Positions 51,034 through 57,509 of a stretch of DNA of 64,000 nt are shown in pieces. The stretch is taken from positions 7,334 to 71,333 of the forward strand of contig CAZECM010000008.1 in assembly GCA_964510785.1 (NCBI GenBank), read 5' to 3'. How positions within the stretch are numbered: the stretch's first letter is position 1; the number at the start of each line of letters is the position of its first letter. The stretch is from JAAYZM01 sp964510785 (GTDB taxonomy: Bacteria > Actinomycetota > Actinomycetes > Actinomycetales > Cellulomonadaceae). Made by a program: the position numbers and the translations under genes. A model generated the notes under the pieces. That model searched no databases. It was not told the DNA's origin and saw only the letters and a list, made by a program, of their open reading frames with translations.

Positions 51034-51233
51034 TTCGCACCCGCCGTGCTCGATGTGCGACGGGCCGCCTCGATGTCGGTGCGGCGGAAGCGTCGGTGCC
51101 CGCCGAGGGTGCGGATCGAGGGGAGCTTGCCGTCGTTCGCCCAGCGGGTGACGGTCTTCGAGTTGACGGCGAACATCGCCGCGACCTCGGCGGGAGTCAG
51201 GAGGTCGCCCTCACGGGCGGTGGTAGTAGTCAT
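51030..51233 (-). CDS. BldC/MerR-like small DNA-binding protein (prophage)
   Basis: 67 residues: LLTPAEVAAMFAVNSKTVTRWANDGKLPSIRTLGGHRRFRRTDI. The winged helix-turn-helix with TLGGHRRF is very close to the chromosomal BldC-type protein at 54841-55089, which reads LLTPAEVAVLFRVDPKTVTRWANAGKL. It may control early or lytic genes or act as an excisionase. The similarity suggests it could also compete at host BldC sites; that is inference. Confidence 0.82.
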   Translation of the reverse strand: MTTTTAREGDLLTPAEVAAMFAVNSKTVTRWANDGKLPSIRTLGGHRRFRRTDIEAARRTSSTAGAK

Positions 51234-51266
51234 GGTGTGCCTCTCGTCGGGAAGGGCAGAACGGGG

Positions 51267-51560
51267 TCAGAAGTTGGGTGCGGGCTCGAGCGCGACCTCA
51301 GGCGGTGCGGTCACGACAGACGTCGAGCTCGGGAGGAACACGTGGTCGCCACCGATCCACGCGTGGGTGTGCGCGACGCCGAGGAACACGCCGAGCCACG
51401 GTGTGGGGCAGTGCGCCGTATCAGCTGTGCACTGCAGGAGATCGGAGATCCCACCCGCGCGGGCGTCGATCTCCCCACCCAGGACGAGGACCTGCACACC
51501 GAGGAACGTCTCGTCCAACTCGGACGCCGGGACACGCACGAGGTAGCCGCGGGCCCTCAC
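51267..51560 (-). CDS. Hypothetical phage protein
   Basis: 97 residues from a GTG at 51560 overlapping the previous stop. Beta-strand rich (ARGYLVRVPASELDETFLGVQVLVLGG) with HCPTPWLGVFLGVAHTHAWIGGDHVF. No family recognised. The His-rich segment could bind metal. Confidence 0.58.
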   Translation of the reverse strand: MRARGYLVRVPASELDETFLGVQVLVLGGEIDARAGGISDLLQCTADTAHCPTPWLGVFLGVAHTHAWIGGDHVFLPSSTSVVTAPPEVALEPAPNF

Positions 51561-52168
51561 GACGCACCGCCCCAGCCGAGGGTGCACGGGACACCGTTGG
51601 CCGTAGCAGCACACTGGTGCTGGCCGTCGTGCCCAGGAGCGCGATCGCAGACCAAGGTGTAAGCGTGGGTGGCCAGTCGGTCACCGCAGATCCCCTCACC
51701 GTCGACGCGCCGAGAGGGGGCGCTCGGCGCGTCGACGGGGGCCTCCGCGGGGGCGCAGCACGGGGACGGCGCATGCGACGCCGTCTCACCACCCTCGGAG
51801 GAGTCAGAGAACTCGGATACGACCTCTTGGAGCCGGCCATAGGCGCGGTTCAGCCCGTCGATGACCGACTGATCCTCGGCCAGGAGCGCGTCGGCGACGT
51901 CGACCCGATCCTCAATCCAACGGATCTCGCCGATGATCGCTGGGTGTACGCCACGCGCGGCGAGCTCCGGCGCCTTCCGATCGAAGCGCAACCGCTCGTC
52001 TAGCCGGCGGGCAACTCCCTCAGAGACCGTCGCGTACACCGAGTCGACGACCGCGGGCGCCGGCGTCGTCGCACGTCGAACGAGAGCGATCCGGACGCGA
52101 CGCGCGACGACCGCACCGACGACCGCGCCGAGCACGCCGCCCGCGAGCGCCCGCCCCAGCGCCTTCAC
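51557..52168 (-). CDS. Membrane-anchored hypothetical phage protein
   Basis: 203 residues. N-terminal hydrophobic glycine-rich segment (ALAGGVLGAVVGAVVA), then helices (ATVSEGVARRLDERLRFDRKAPELAARG, IRWIEDRVDVADALLAEDQSVIDGL) and a Cys-containing C-terminus (APSPCCAPAEAP, ATHAYTLVCDRAPGHDGQHQC). First gene of the leftward early operon, divergent from the HIRAN gene. Function unknown. Confidence 0.6.
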   Translation of the reverse strand: MKALGRALAGGVLGAVVGAVVARRVRIALVRRATTPAPAVVDSVYATVSEGVARRLDERLRFDRKAPELAARGVHPAIIGEIRWIEDRVDVADALLAEDQSVIDGLNRAYGRLQEVVSEFSDSSEGGETASHAPSPCCAPAEAPVDAPSAPSRRVDGEGICGDRLATHAYTLVCDRAPGHDGQHQCAATANGVPCTLGWGGAS

Positions 52169-52248
52169 AGGTCACCACCCGCTCGGGCAGACTCAACACC
52201 GCGAGCGCCAGCCGTGGCGGAGTGGCTCGCGAGACGAGGGAGAGCAGC

Positions 52249-52695
52249 GTGGGCTTCGGAGACGTGCTTCGTCGGGTACGGAGCGCCGCGAAGGCTGCGG
52301 TCGCGGATCCGGGGCCTGTCGAGGTTGAGGAGCCGGCGCCCGCAGAGCCGGACGAGCGGGGTGTCCTTCGCATCACGGTGGACTACTCGCTCGAGCTCGT
52401 CGGGCAGGTTCACCGGAAGCGGGCGGTGTGGGTGGCATGCGAAGAGGTGCTCGGGCGTCGAGCTGGGGACAGGGAGAAGGTGTCGACGGTCGCCCGGCTG
52501 ATCCCCGAGCCCGACAACCCTGCGGACCCGAATGCGATCCGGGTGCTGATCGGTGAGCACCACGTTGGGTACGTGCCGCGAGCCGCCACGAGGCCCTTCC
52601 ACGAGGTGCTGGGTCGCGAGGGGGTCCGCGAACTCGAGGCTCCGCTCAGCGTCTACTTCAAGGGGACCTGGATCGACCTGTACCTCAGCGCGTGA
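52249..52695 (+). CDS. HIRAN-domain protein
   Basis: 148 residues from a GTG at 52249 preceded by GAGGGA (a GTG at 52222 is also open). The HIRAN domain covers about 75-120: VSTVARLIPEPDNPADPNAIRVLI and GEHHVGYVPRAATRPFHEVL. HIRAN domains bind 3' single-stranded DNA ends or damaged DNA in helicases and restriction-type systems. Here it stands alone with an acidic linker (VEVEEPAPAEPDE). It reads rightward, toward the immunity region, and is divergent from the early operon. Possible role in DNA protection or sensing of damage. Confidence 0.8.
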   Translation: MGFGDVLRRVRSAAKAAVADPGPVEVEEPAPAEPDERGVLRITVDYSLELVGQVHRKRAVWVACEEVLGRRAGDREKVSTVARLIPEPDNPADPNAIRVLIGEHHVGYVPRAATRPFHEVLGREGVRELEAPLSVYFKGTWIDLYLSA

Positions 52696-52744
52696 GGTCA
52701 CCGCCGCTATCGCGGCGCAGTCCAGACGGCGTACCGTGCCGGCC

Positions 52745-53086
52745 ATGACTAGCGAGCGAGCGGCTGAGTTGACGGACGTCGCGCGGGCGACGGTGCTGGC
52801 GCACTGGCTGATGAGCGACGGACGACCGATGTGCCTGACTGATCGCATCGACGCGACGGTGCCGCTCGGTGACGGATTCGTGGCCGCGCCGTTCTGCGGG
52901 GCGTGCCTCGTCACGCTGGTGAGCACGCGACTGCACGGGGAGTTCCTGTGGGAGGGGCGGTGCCTCCCGCCCGACATGCGACCCTCGGAGGCGCTCGACG
53001 CGCTCCGCGGTACGGCCTGGGCGTCGATGTTCGACCTCACAGCAACGGCGTCGACCGACACGTGGTGGTTCGAGACCACGGACTGA
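52745..53086 (+). CDS. Hypothetical phage protein
   Basis: 113 residues from ATG 52745. Helical N-terminus (AAELTDVARATVLAHWLMSDG), then a Cys-containing beta part (AAPFCGACLVTLVSTRLHGEFLWEGRC). 49 bases after the HIRAN gene, so probably the same transcript. Its stop is 7 bases from the end of the leftward MerR-like gene. No family recognised. Confidence 0.6.
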   Translation: MTSERAAELTDVARATVLAHWLMSDGRPMCLTDRIDATVPLGDGFVAAPFCGACLVTLVSTRLHGEFLWEGRCLPPDMRPSEALDALRGTAWASMFDLTATASTDTWWFETTD

Positions 53087-53093
53087 CGCCCGC

Positions 53094-53300
53094 TCACGAC
53101 TTGCTCCGGGCGGCGCCGGCGTCGAGCAGCTGCTCGACGCTGTCGGCGGCGTAGCGGCGGTGCCCGCTCGGGAGTCGCTTGGCAAGCAGATGCCCGGCCT
53201 CCTCGTAGCGGACGACGGTCCGAGTGCTGACCCCGAGCTGCTTCGCGACCTCAGCGGTCGTCAACCATGTTGCTTCAGGATGGCTATGCGTCCTCGACAT
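53094..53300 (-). CDS. MerR-like helix-turn-helix protein (Cro/excisionase candidate)
   Basis: 68 residues from ATG 53300: WLTTAEVAKQLGVSTRTVVRYEEAGHL, then LPSGHRRYAADSVEQLL, a MerR/excisionase winged helix. It is divergent from the repressor with 123 bases between. A consensus-like promoter (TTGACA-17-TACTGT) ends 7 bases before the ATG, so its mRNA is probably leaderless. In this place it could be the lytic antirepressor/Cro analogue or the recombination directionality factor. Confidence 0.78.
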   Translation of the reverse strand: MSRTHSHPEATWLTTAEVAKQLGVSTRTVVRYEEAGHLLAKRLPSGHRRYAADSVEQLLDAGAARSKS

Positions 53301-53307
53301 AGCGGGG

Positions 53308-53336
53308 ACAGTACGCACGACGGACGAGGCTGTCAA
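53308..53336 (-). promoter_or_regulatory. Promoter of the MerR-like gene
   Basis: On the minus strand TTGACA (53336-53331), 17-base spacer, TACTGT (53313-53308). The start site would fall at about 53301, giving a leaderless mRNA. Several TGTCA motifs (53331, 53340, 53370) lie between the two divergent genes and may be operators. Confidence 0.68.
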
Positions 53337-53386
53337 GCCTGTCACGCATATTTGTGTGTGGTGCAGAAGTGTCAGCGCCCTCGGGC

Positions 53387-53416
53387 TAGACAGACTTGGC
53401 AGAGTTGTCGTACCGT
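53387..53416 (+). promoter_or_regulatory. Candidate repressor promoter
   Basis: TAGACA (53387-53392), 18-base spacer, TACCGT (53411-53416). The expected start site is at or next to the ATG at 53424, so the repressor mRNA may be leaderless; no Shine-Dalgarno is seen. Weaker than the divergent promoter. Confidence 0.45.
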
Positions 53417-53423
53417 TGCGCGC

Positions 53424-53702
53424 ATGAGTACGCAGACAGAGAGCGCAGTCGCAGGGGCCGGCGTCGAGCGGAGCATCGACGAACAGATCGGCGAGATCGT
53501 GCACCACGTGATGTGGCGCAAGCGGGTCAGCCAGGTCGCCATCGCGCCCGCACTGGGCATCGGTCAGTCAGCCGTCAGCAGGAAGCTTCGCGGCCAGAAC
53601 CCCTGGAGTGTGGCCGACCTCTACGCCGCAGCGGGTGCGCTGGGCGTAGAGGTCGGTGAGTTGCTCCCCCGGTTGGACTCGAACCAACAACCCTTCGATT
53701 AA
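53424..53702 (+). CDS. Phage repressor, prophage (short) form; gene crosses attR
   Basis: 92 residues from ATG 53424. An N-terminal helix (SIDEQIGEIVHHVMWRKR) and an XRE/Cro-like helix-turn-helix (VSQVAIAPALGIGQSAVSRKLRG, about 35-57) are followed by NPWSVADLYAAAGALGVEVG. From residue 80 the codons lie in the 38-bp att core, and the protein ends LPRLDSNQQPFD at a TAA supplied by the tRNA. In the circular phage the same frame would run on 30 further residues to PIEGDAA, giving 121. By position and fold this is the immunity repressor. See findings for the integration-dependent switch. Confidence 0.82.
   Translation: MSTQTESAVAGAGVERSIDEQIGEIVHHVMWRKRVSQVAIAPALGIGQSAVSRKLRGQNPWSVADLYAAAGALGVEVGELLPRLDSNQQPFD
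53660..53697. repeat. attR core
   Basis: Identical to attL over 38 bases. Here it is part of a complete tRNA-Asn gene and, on the other strand, of the last codons of the phage repressor gene. Mismatches at 53659 and 53698 define the ends. Confidence 0.95.
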
Positions 53703-53736
53703 CAGTCGAATGCTCTGCCAATTGAGCTACAGGGGA
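53664..53736 (-). tRNA. tRNA-Asn (GTT)
   Basis: 73 bases on the minus strand. Acceptor TCCCCTG pairs with CGGGGGA (discriminator G; CCA not encoded). D-arm GCTC...GAGC, anticodon loop CTGTTAA (GTT), T-loop GTTCGAGTCC. It is the prophage target and was restored by the phage copy of its 3' half. Its native terminator is now at the far end of the prophage. Confidence 0.96.
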
Positions 53737-53763
53737 CAGCAGCAGAAAACTCTAGCAGGCGAA

Positions 53764-54267
53764 TCAGAGCAGTCCGGCCGCCTGCCGCACGCGTGACTCT
53801 AGCCCGTCCACGGCCGCCGCGGTGACAGGCTCGGACAGGTCGACGGAGCCGGGGGCGATCACCTGGGAGAAGAGCTCACCGTCGCTCGCGCGGCGCACGG
53901 CGACCCGCACCACCGTGCCGTCGTCGAGCCGGGTCGAGGACGAGCTGATGACCGAGTTCTGCACCCGCTCGCGCAGCGTCTGGGTGAAGGAGCGGTTGCG
54001 CTCCGTGGTGAGGAGGAGGTCGAACGTCACGCCCGTCACGAGGGTCACGTGGACGACGGCGGCCTCCGGGTCGAAGGCGGCCCGGTCGACGTCGGTCCAC
54101 GGCCATGACGTGACCGACTGCCCTTCCACGCGGTACAGCGTGAACCGGGAGGCGGCCGCGTAGCTCCCGTCGGCGAGCGCAGCGGCGGCGAGCAGCGCGT
54201 CGCCCCCGGGCAGGTCGATCTGGGCCCGCACGGCGGTGGGCATCATGCGACGACGCAGCATTGGCAT
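53764..54267 (-). CDS. Hypothetical host protein
   Basis: 167 residues: QIDLPGGDALLAAAALADGSYAAASRFTLYRVEGQ, SWPWTDVDRAAFDPEAAVVHVTL, TQTLRERVQNSVISSSS. A mainly beta protein conserved in type with actinobacterial hypothetical proteins; no function known. It lies just upstream of tRNA-Asn on the same strand. Confidence 0.72.
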   Translation of the reverse strand: MPMLRRRMMPTAVRAQIDLPGGDALLAAAALADGSYAAASRFTLYRVEGQSVTSWPWTDVDRAAFDPEAAVVHVTLVTGVTFDLLLTTERNRSFTQTLRERVQNSVISSSSTRLDDGTVVRVAVRRASDGELFSQVIAPGSVDLSEPVTAAAVDGLESRVRQAAGLL

Positions 54268-54312
54268 GTCTCCACGGTAGCCGCCCCCGCCGGTCGCTAG
54301 GCTTCGAGCCGC

Positions 54313-54386
54313 GCCCCAGTAGCTCAGCCGGTCAGAGCAGCGGACTCATAATCCGTCGGTCGCGGGTTCAAGCCCCGCCTGGGGCA
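54313..54386 (+). tRNA. tRNA-Met (CAT)
   Basis: 74 bases. Acceptor GCCCCAG pairs with CTGGGGC, discriminator A, no encoded CCA. Anticodon loop CTCATAA, T-loop GTTCAAGCC. CAT could also be the lysidine-modified tRNA-Ile; the overall sequence fits an elongator Met, so Met is preferred. Confidence 0.88.
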
Positions 54387-54470
54387 CTCCGGCCGCGATT
54401 CCCCGGGCGGCGGTCGCGGCACCGACGTACGGTGGAGGTGTCGAGACCGCGAGGGAACGCGAGGTGTGAG

Positions 54471-54638
54471 ATGACTGCTCAGCAGCAGACGCCGGCCGAC
54501 AAGAAGTATGTCGAGGCGAAGACGGCAGCCGCCGAGCTGGCCCGCAAGCAGGGCACGCCCGAGTACGACCCCCGGGCGCATCGGGCCGCTGTCGAGCGCG
54601 AGCGACGTGCCGCGGAGGCGCTCGGCTTGCGTGCCTAG
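54471..54638 (+). CDS. Small hydrophilic host protein
   Basis: 55 residues: QTPADKKYVEAKTAAAELARKQ, PEYDPRAHRAAVERERRAAEALG. Helical and highly charged. GAGGTG precedes the ATG. Function unknown. The CRP-like site begins two bases after its stop. Confidence 0.62.
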   Translation: MTAQQQTPADKKYVEAKTAAAELARKQGTPEYDPRAHRAAVERERRAAEALGLRA

Positions 54639-54640
54639 CA

Positions 54641-54656
54641 TGTGATATACGTCACA
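54641..54656. promoter_or_regulatory. CRP/GlxR-type binding site
   Basis: TGTGATATACGTCACA is a perfect match to TGTGA-nnTAnn-TCACA, the consensus of the actinobacterial cAMP-CRP/GlxR regulators. It lies about 185 bases upstream of the bldC-type gene and its riboswitch. It could activate or repress that promoter. Confidence 0.65.
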
Positions 54657-54754
54657 CTAGTGCGCTGACCTGCGGGGATGTTCGGGCAGCGGGTGAAGAG
54701 TCGTTCCGGTAGTTGCGTGTTTGTCCGTTATCGGGCAAAGTGTGATCTGTCAGC

Positions 54755-54828
54755 GAAAAGGGCAAACCCTCTGCGAGGAGGGGACGCAAAGCTTCGGGGC
54801 CCTCTGGGTCGGCCGAGCTACCGAACGA
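54755..54828 (+). ncRNA. Cyclic-di-GMP-I riboswitch (GEMM type) upstream of bldC
   Basis: The conserved blocks are in order: AGGGCAAACC (from 54759), a short CCTC/GAGG hairpin, GGGACGCAAAGC (54781-54792), then a second arm GGGGCC...GGCC closing with GAGCTACCGA. These match the GEMM/c-di-GMP-I aptamer consensus GGCAAACC...GGACGCAAAGCC...GGTAGC..TACCG. The aptamer ends about 12 bases before the ATG, next to the AGGAG site, so it probably controls translation. No ligand binding is shown. Confidence 0.8.
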
Positions 54829-54840
54829 CAGGAGCAGGAA

Positions 54841-55089
54841 ATGATCCCCACCGCTACCGACGCAGCCACCACGGCCGCTGGTTCTGTGGTCCCTGGGCAC
54901 CCCGGTGCCCTTCTCACCCCCGCCGAGGTCGCCGTGCTGTTCCGCGTCGACCCCAAGACGGTGACCCGCTGGGCGAACGCCGGCAAGCTCTCCGCCGTCC
55001 GGACCCTGGGTGGGCACCGTCGCTTCTACGAGGGCGAGGTCCGCAGCCTCCTGGGCATGGTCCCCGCGCAGGCGCCGTCGGGCGAGTAA
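54841..55089 (+). CDS. bldC: BldC-family DNA-binding regulator
   Basis: 82 residues. Core: LLTPAEVAVLFRVDPKTVTRWANAGKLSAVRTLGGHRRF, matching BldC (MerR-like winged helix) of Streptomyces, a regulator of development and secondary metabolism. The N-terminal 24 residues are a flexible Ala/Thr extension. It is preceded by a likely c-di-GMP riboswitch and followed by a terminator. In a non-sporulating relative the role is unknown. A prophage paralogue lies at 51030-51233. Confidence 0.9.
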   Translation: MIPTATDAATTAAGSVVPGHPGALLTPAEVAVLFRVDPKTVTRWANAGKLSAVRTLGGHRRFYEGEVRSLLGMVPAQAPSGE

Positions 55090-55110
55090 GCACCTCACAC
55101 ATCTCGAGTC

Positions 55111-55140
55111 GAAGGGCCAGGCGCGGTTGCCTGGCCCTTC
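55111..55140 (+). terminator. Terminator after bldC
   Basis: Perfect 12-bp stem (55111-55122 with 55129-55140) and 6-base loop, 21 bases after the bldC stop. It makes bldC a single-gene unit with its riboswitch. Confidence 0.78.
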
Positions 55141-55185
55141 GTCATGCTCCACGGAACGCGCGCCGACGCATGGAAGGATGAGCCC

Positions 55186-55674
55186 ATGGCGATCAGAGAG
55201 ATCCGGATCGTGGGGGACCCCGTCCTCCGCACCCCGTGCGACCCCATCACCGACATCGACGCCCGTGTGCGCTCCCTCGTCGAGGACCTGCTCGAGACGG
55301 TCGACATGGACGGTCGGGCCGGCCTCGCCGCGAACCAGATCGGCGTCAACCTCCGCGCCTTCTCGTGGAACATCGACGACGAGGTGGGCTACGTGCTCAA
55401 CCCCGTGATCGTCGCCACGTCCGAGGACGAGTACCAGGACGACGACGAAGGCTGCCTCTCGGTGCCCGGCCTGTGGTTCCCGACGCACCGCTCCTGGTAC
55501 GCCCGCGTCGAGGGGACCGACCTCGACGGCAAGCAGGTCGTGGTCGAGGGCACGGGGCTCATGGCTCGCTGCCTGCAGCACGAGGTGGACCACCTCGACG
55601 GCATGCTCTACCTCGACCGGCTCGAACGCGCCGTGCGCAAGAAGGCGATGCGAGCGGTGCGCGAGCTCGTCTAG
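55186..55674 (+). CDS. def: Peptide deformylase
   Basis: 162 residues from ATG 55186 (AAGGATG upstream). Removes the N-formyl group from new proteins. All three motifs are present: GLAANQIG, EGCLSVPG (metal Cys) and QHEVDHLDG (two His ligands and catalytic Glu). Convergent with the serine hydrolase; the stop codons overlap by four bases. Confidence 0.95.
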   Translation: MAIREIRIVGDPVLRTPCDPITDIDARVRSLVEDLLETVDMDGRAGLAANQIGVNLRAFSWNIDDEVGYVLNPVIVATSEDEYQDDDEGCLSVPGLWFPTHRSWYARVEGTDLDGKQVVVEGTGLMARCLQHEVDHLDGMLYLDRLERAVRKKAMRAVRELV

Positions 55675-56732
55675 AGCGCGCGGATCGTCTCGTCCGCCCA
55701 GTCGATCGGGCGCCACGCGCCGTCCTCGGTGTTGCTGAGCACCACGAGGTCGACGCCCTGCGCCGGGTAGTGCCGCACGATGCCGCTCGCCCCGGCGTTG
55801 ATGCCGTCCTTGCCCCACCAGAGCGTGCGCCCGTCGGTGTCGATCAGGATCTCGAGCCCGAAGGCGTGGTGCAACGCGACGCCGCTCACCCCGGTGGAGT
55901 GCAGGGCCTGCGGCGAGAGGAAGGCCGCGGTGAGCTCGGGCGGCAGCAGGCGGCCGCCGCGCAGCGAGTCGAGGAAGATGAGCAAGTCCTCCGCGCGGAC
56001 CTGGGCGCCGCCGTCGGGCGAACCGATGGGCGGGTAGCTGAAGATGTTCTCGCGCCACGTCACGATGCGGCCCTCGGGGTCCCGGACGGGGTCCCAGCCC
56101 TCGGCGACGTCCGGCTCGGGGTCGCGGCGGTCGAAGAACCCGGCGCCCGTCATCCCCGCGGTGCGGAACACGTGCTCCGTGACGTAGTCGCGATACGACG
56201 TGCCCGTCACCGACTCGAGCGCGAGACCGGCGAGGATGTAGCCGACGTTGCAGTAGCGACAGCCCTCGCCGGGCTCGAAGTTGGGCTCCTTGTGGACGAA
56301 GCCGGGCAGGAAGTCCGCCGTCGTCGTCACCGAGTAGCAGGGCTTGTCGACCCACAGCGCGGCATAGTCCTCACCGGCCTCCTCGTCGGCGTCGTCGGCG
56401 ATGCCCGAGGTGTGGGCGAGCACGTGGCGCAGCGTGACGGCGGGCGAGATCGTGGTACCGGTCAGGTCCACGTGGTCGTGGATCGAGGCGTCGAGATCGA
56501 GCCTGCCCGCCGCGACCTGCTGGAGGACGGCGACCGAGGTGAAGAGCTTCGTGATCGAGGCGATGTCGAACCGGGTGCCGAGCTGGTTGGGGACGGGCCA
56601 GCGGCGAGAGGCGGGGCCGAGGGCGATCTCGAGGAGGCGTTCGTCCCCCTGGCGCAGGACCACGACGCCGCTGAAGTCGTCCGCTGCGGCGGCAGTGCGC
56701 AGGCGTTCGGCGAGGGCGGTGACGGTGTCCAT
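55671..56732 (-). CDS. Serine hydrolase, beta-lactamase/class C-like fold
   Basis: 353 residues, no signal peptide. SxxK motif SITK (nucleophile Ser in FDIASITKLFTSVAV), YxN motif YCNVGYILAGLAL, and LWWGKDGINAGASG near the C-terminus in place of the KTG box. The family covers esterases, D-aminopeptidases and penicillin-binding proteins. Cytoplasmic location suggests an esterase or peptidase. Substrate unknown. Confidence 0.85.
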   Translation of the reverse strand: MDTVTALAERLRTAAAADDFSGVVVLRQGDERLLEIALGPASRRWPVPNQLGTRFDIASITKLFTSVAVLQQVAAGRLDLDASIHDHVDLTGTTISPAVTLRHVLAHTSGIADDADEEAGEDYAALWVDKPCYSVTTTADFLPGFVHKEPNFEPGEGCRYCNVGYILAGLALESVTGTSYRDYVTEHVFRTAGMTGAGFFDRRDPEPDVAEGWDPVRDPEGRIVTWRENIFSYPPIGSPDGGAQVRAEDLLIFLDSLRGGRLLPPELTAAFLSPQALHSTGVSGVALHHAFGLEILIDTDGRTLWWGKDGINAGASGIVRHYPAQGVDLVVLSNTEDGAWRPIDWADETIRAL

Positions 56733-56923
56733 ACCGCCACGCTAGGGGCGGTGCGGCACGTGGCACAGAGATTTTCCGTAGCCGCGCGGACCGACGCGGT
56801 CGCGGTGCTGGTCAGCGGGCCGCGCATAGGGCATGATGAGCGCAGGTACACCGCGTATGCCACGTGGGAACGCTCTGGATGAGGTCGTTGGGGAAGACGC
56901 ACCTCGAACCCAGGGAGGACGAC

Positions 56924-57424
56924 ATGGCTGGTGCCATCACCCGCGGTGTACTTTTCGTGCACTCAGCACCCCGTGCGCTGTGCGCTCACATCGAGTGGGC
57001 CACCGGCGGGGTCCTCGGCACGCGCGCATCCTTCGACTGGACCGACCAGCCCGCCGCTCCCGGCATGTTCCGCACGGAGCTGTCGTGGCAAGGGCTCGCG
57101 GGCACGGGCGCGAAGCTCACCTCGGCGCTGCGGGGCTGGAACCACCTGCGCTACGAGGTGACCGAGGAGGCCAGCTTCGGCACGGACGGCTCCCGCTGGA
57201 GCCACACGCCCGAGCTCGGCATCTTCCACGCCGCAACGGACGTGCACGGCAACGTCGTGGTCCCCGAGGACCGCGTGCGCGCGGCGCTCGAGCTCGTCGA
57301 CGACGCGGCACGCTTGCGCGCCGAGCTCCGGCTCGCGCTCGGCGAGGCGTGGGACGAGGAGCTCGAGCCCTTCCGCTATGCCGGCGCGGGGGCACCGGTC
57401 CGCTGGCTGCACCGCACCGGCTGA
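56924..57424 (+). CDS. DUF3145 family protein
   Basis: 166 residues from ATG 56924 with GGGAGG upstream. Sequence such as ITRGVLFVHSAPRALCAHIEWATGGVLG and LRGWNHLRYEVTEE is typical of the actinobacterial DUF3145 family, whose gene usually lies beside the fab cluster, as here. Function unknown; its conserved neighbours suggest a link to lipid synthesis. Confidence 0.85.
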   Translation: MAGAITRGVLFVHSAPRALCAHIEWATGGVLGTRASFDWTDQPAAPGMFRTELSWQGLAGTGAKLTSALRGWNHLRYEVTEEASFGTDGSRWSHTPELGIFHAATDVHGNVVVPEDRVRAALELVDDAARLRAELRLALGEAWDEELEPFRYAGAGAPVRWLHRTG

Positions 57425-57430
57425 CCCTCG

Positions 57431-57504
57431 CCGCGACGTAGGGCCGAGCGCGCGAGGTAGGGCCGCAGCGGACCTACCTCACCGCCGCCCGACCTACGCC
57501 GCGG
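57431..57504. terminator. Nested inverted repeat between convergent genes
   Basis: An outer arm CCGCG-CGTAGG (57431-57442) pairs with CCTACG-CGCGG (57493-57504). An inner arm GAGGTAGG (57454-57461) pairs with CCTACCTC (57473-57480). The motif GTAGG/CCTAC occurs four times. It is placed between the ends of the DUF3145 and fabF genes and probably terminates both. Confidence 0.6.
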
Positions 57505-57509
57505 GGACG

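Larger units (their letters stand above)
16787..53697. mobile_element. Intact-looking siphovirus prophage in tRNA-Asn
   Basis: 36.9-kb element bounded by identical 38-bp repeats (16787-16824 and 53660-53697). It carries integrase, repressor, a full HK97-type head module, a long tape measure (1392 residues, so a long non-contractile tail), lysis genes and an early region of many small coupled genes. No broken structural gene is seen, so it may be inducible. The prophage is as GC-rich as the host. Cargo candidates are a HicA-like toxin module, a sortase-anchored surface protein and a BldC-like regulator. Confidence 0.93.

Noticed and set aside
53661..53699. PRLDSNQQPFD as a real protein domain
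   Set aside because: It is the antisense reading of a tRNA 3' half and appears in many misannotated proteins. Here it is kept only as the tail of a true HTH gene because the frame continues through attP into a coupled gene.
53160..53702. Longer repressor start at 53160
   Set aside because: The added residues are antisense to the MerR-like gene. The ATG at 53424 follows a promoter-like pair and starts the HTH protein normally.
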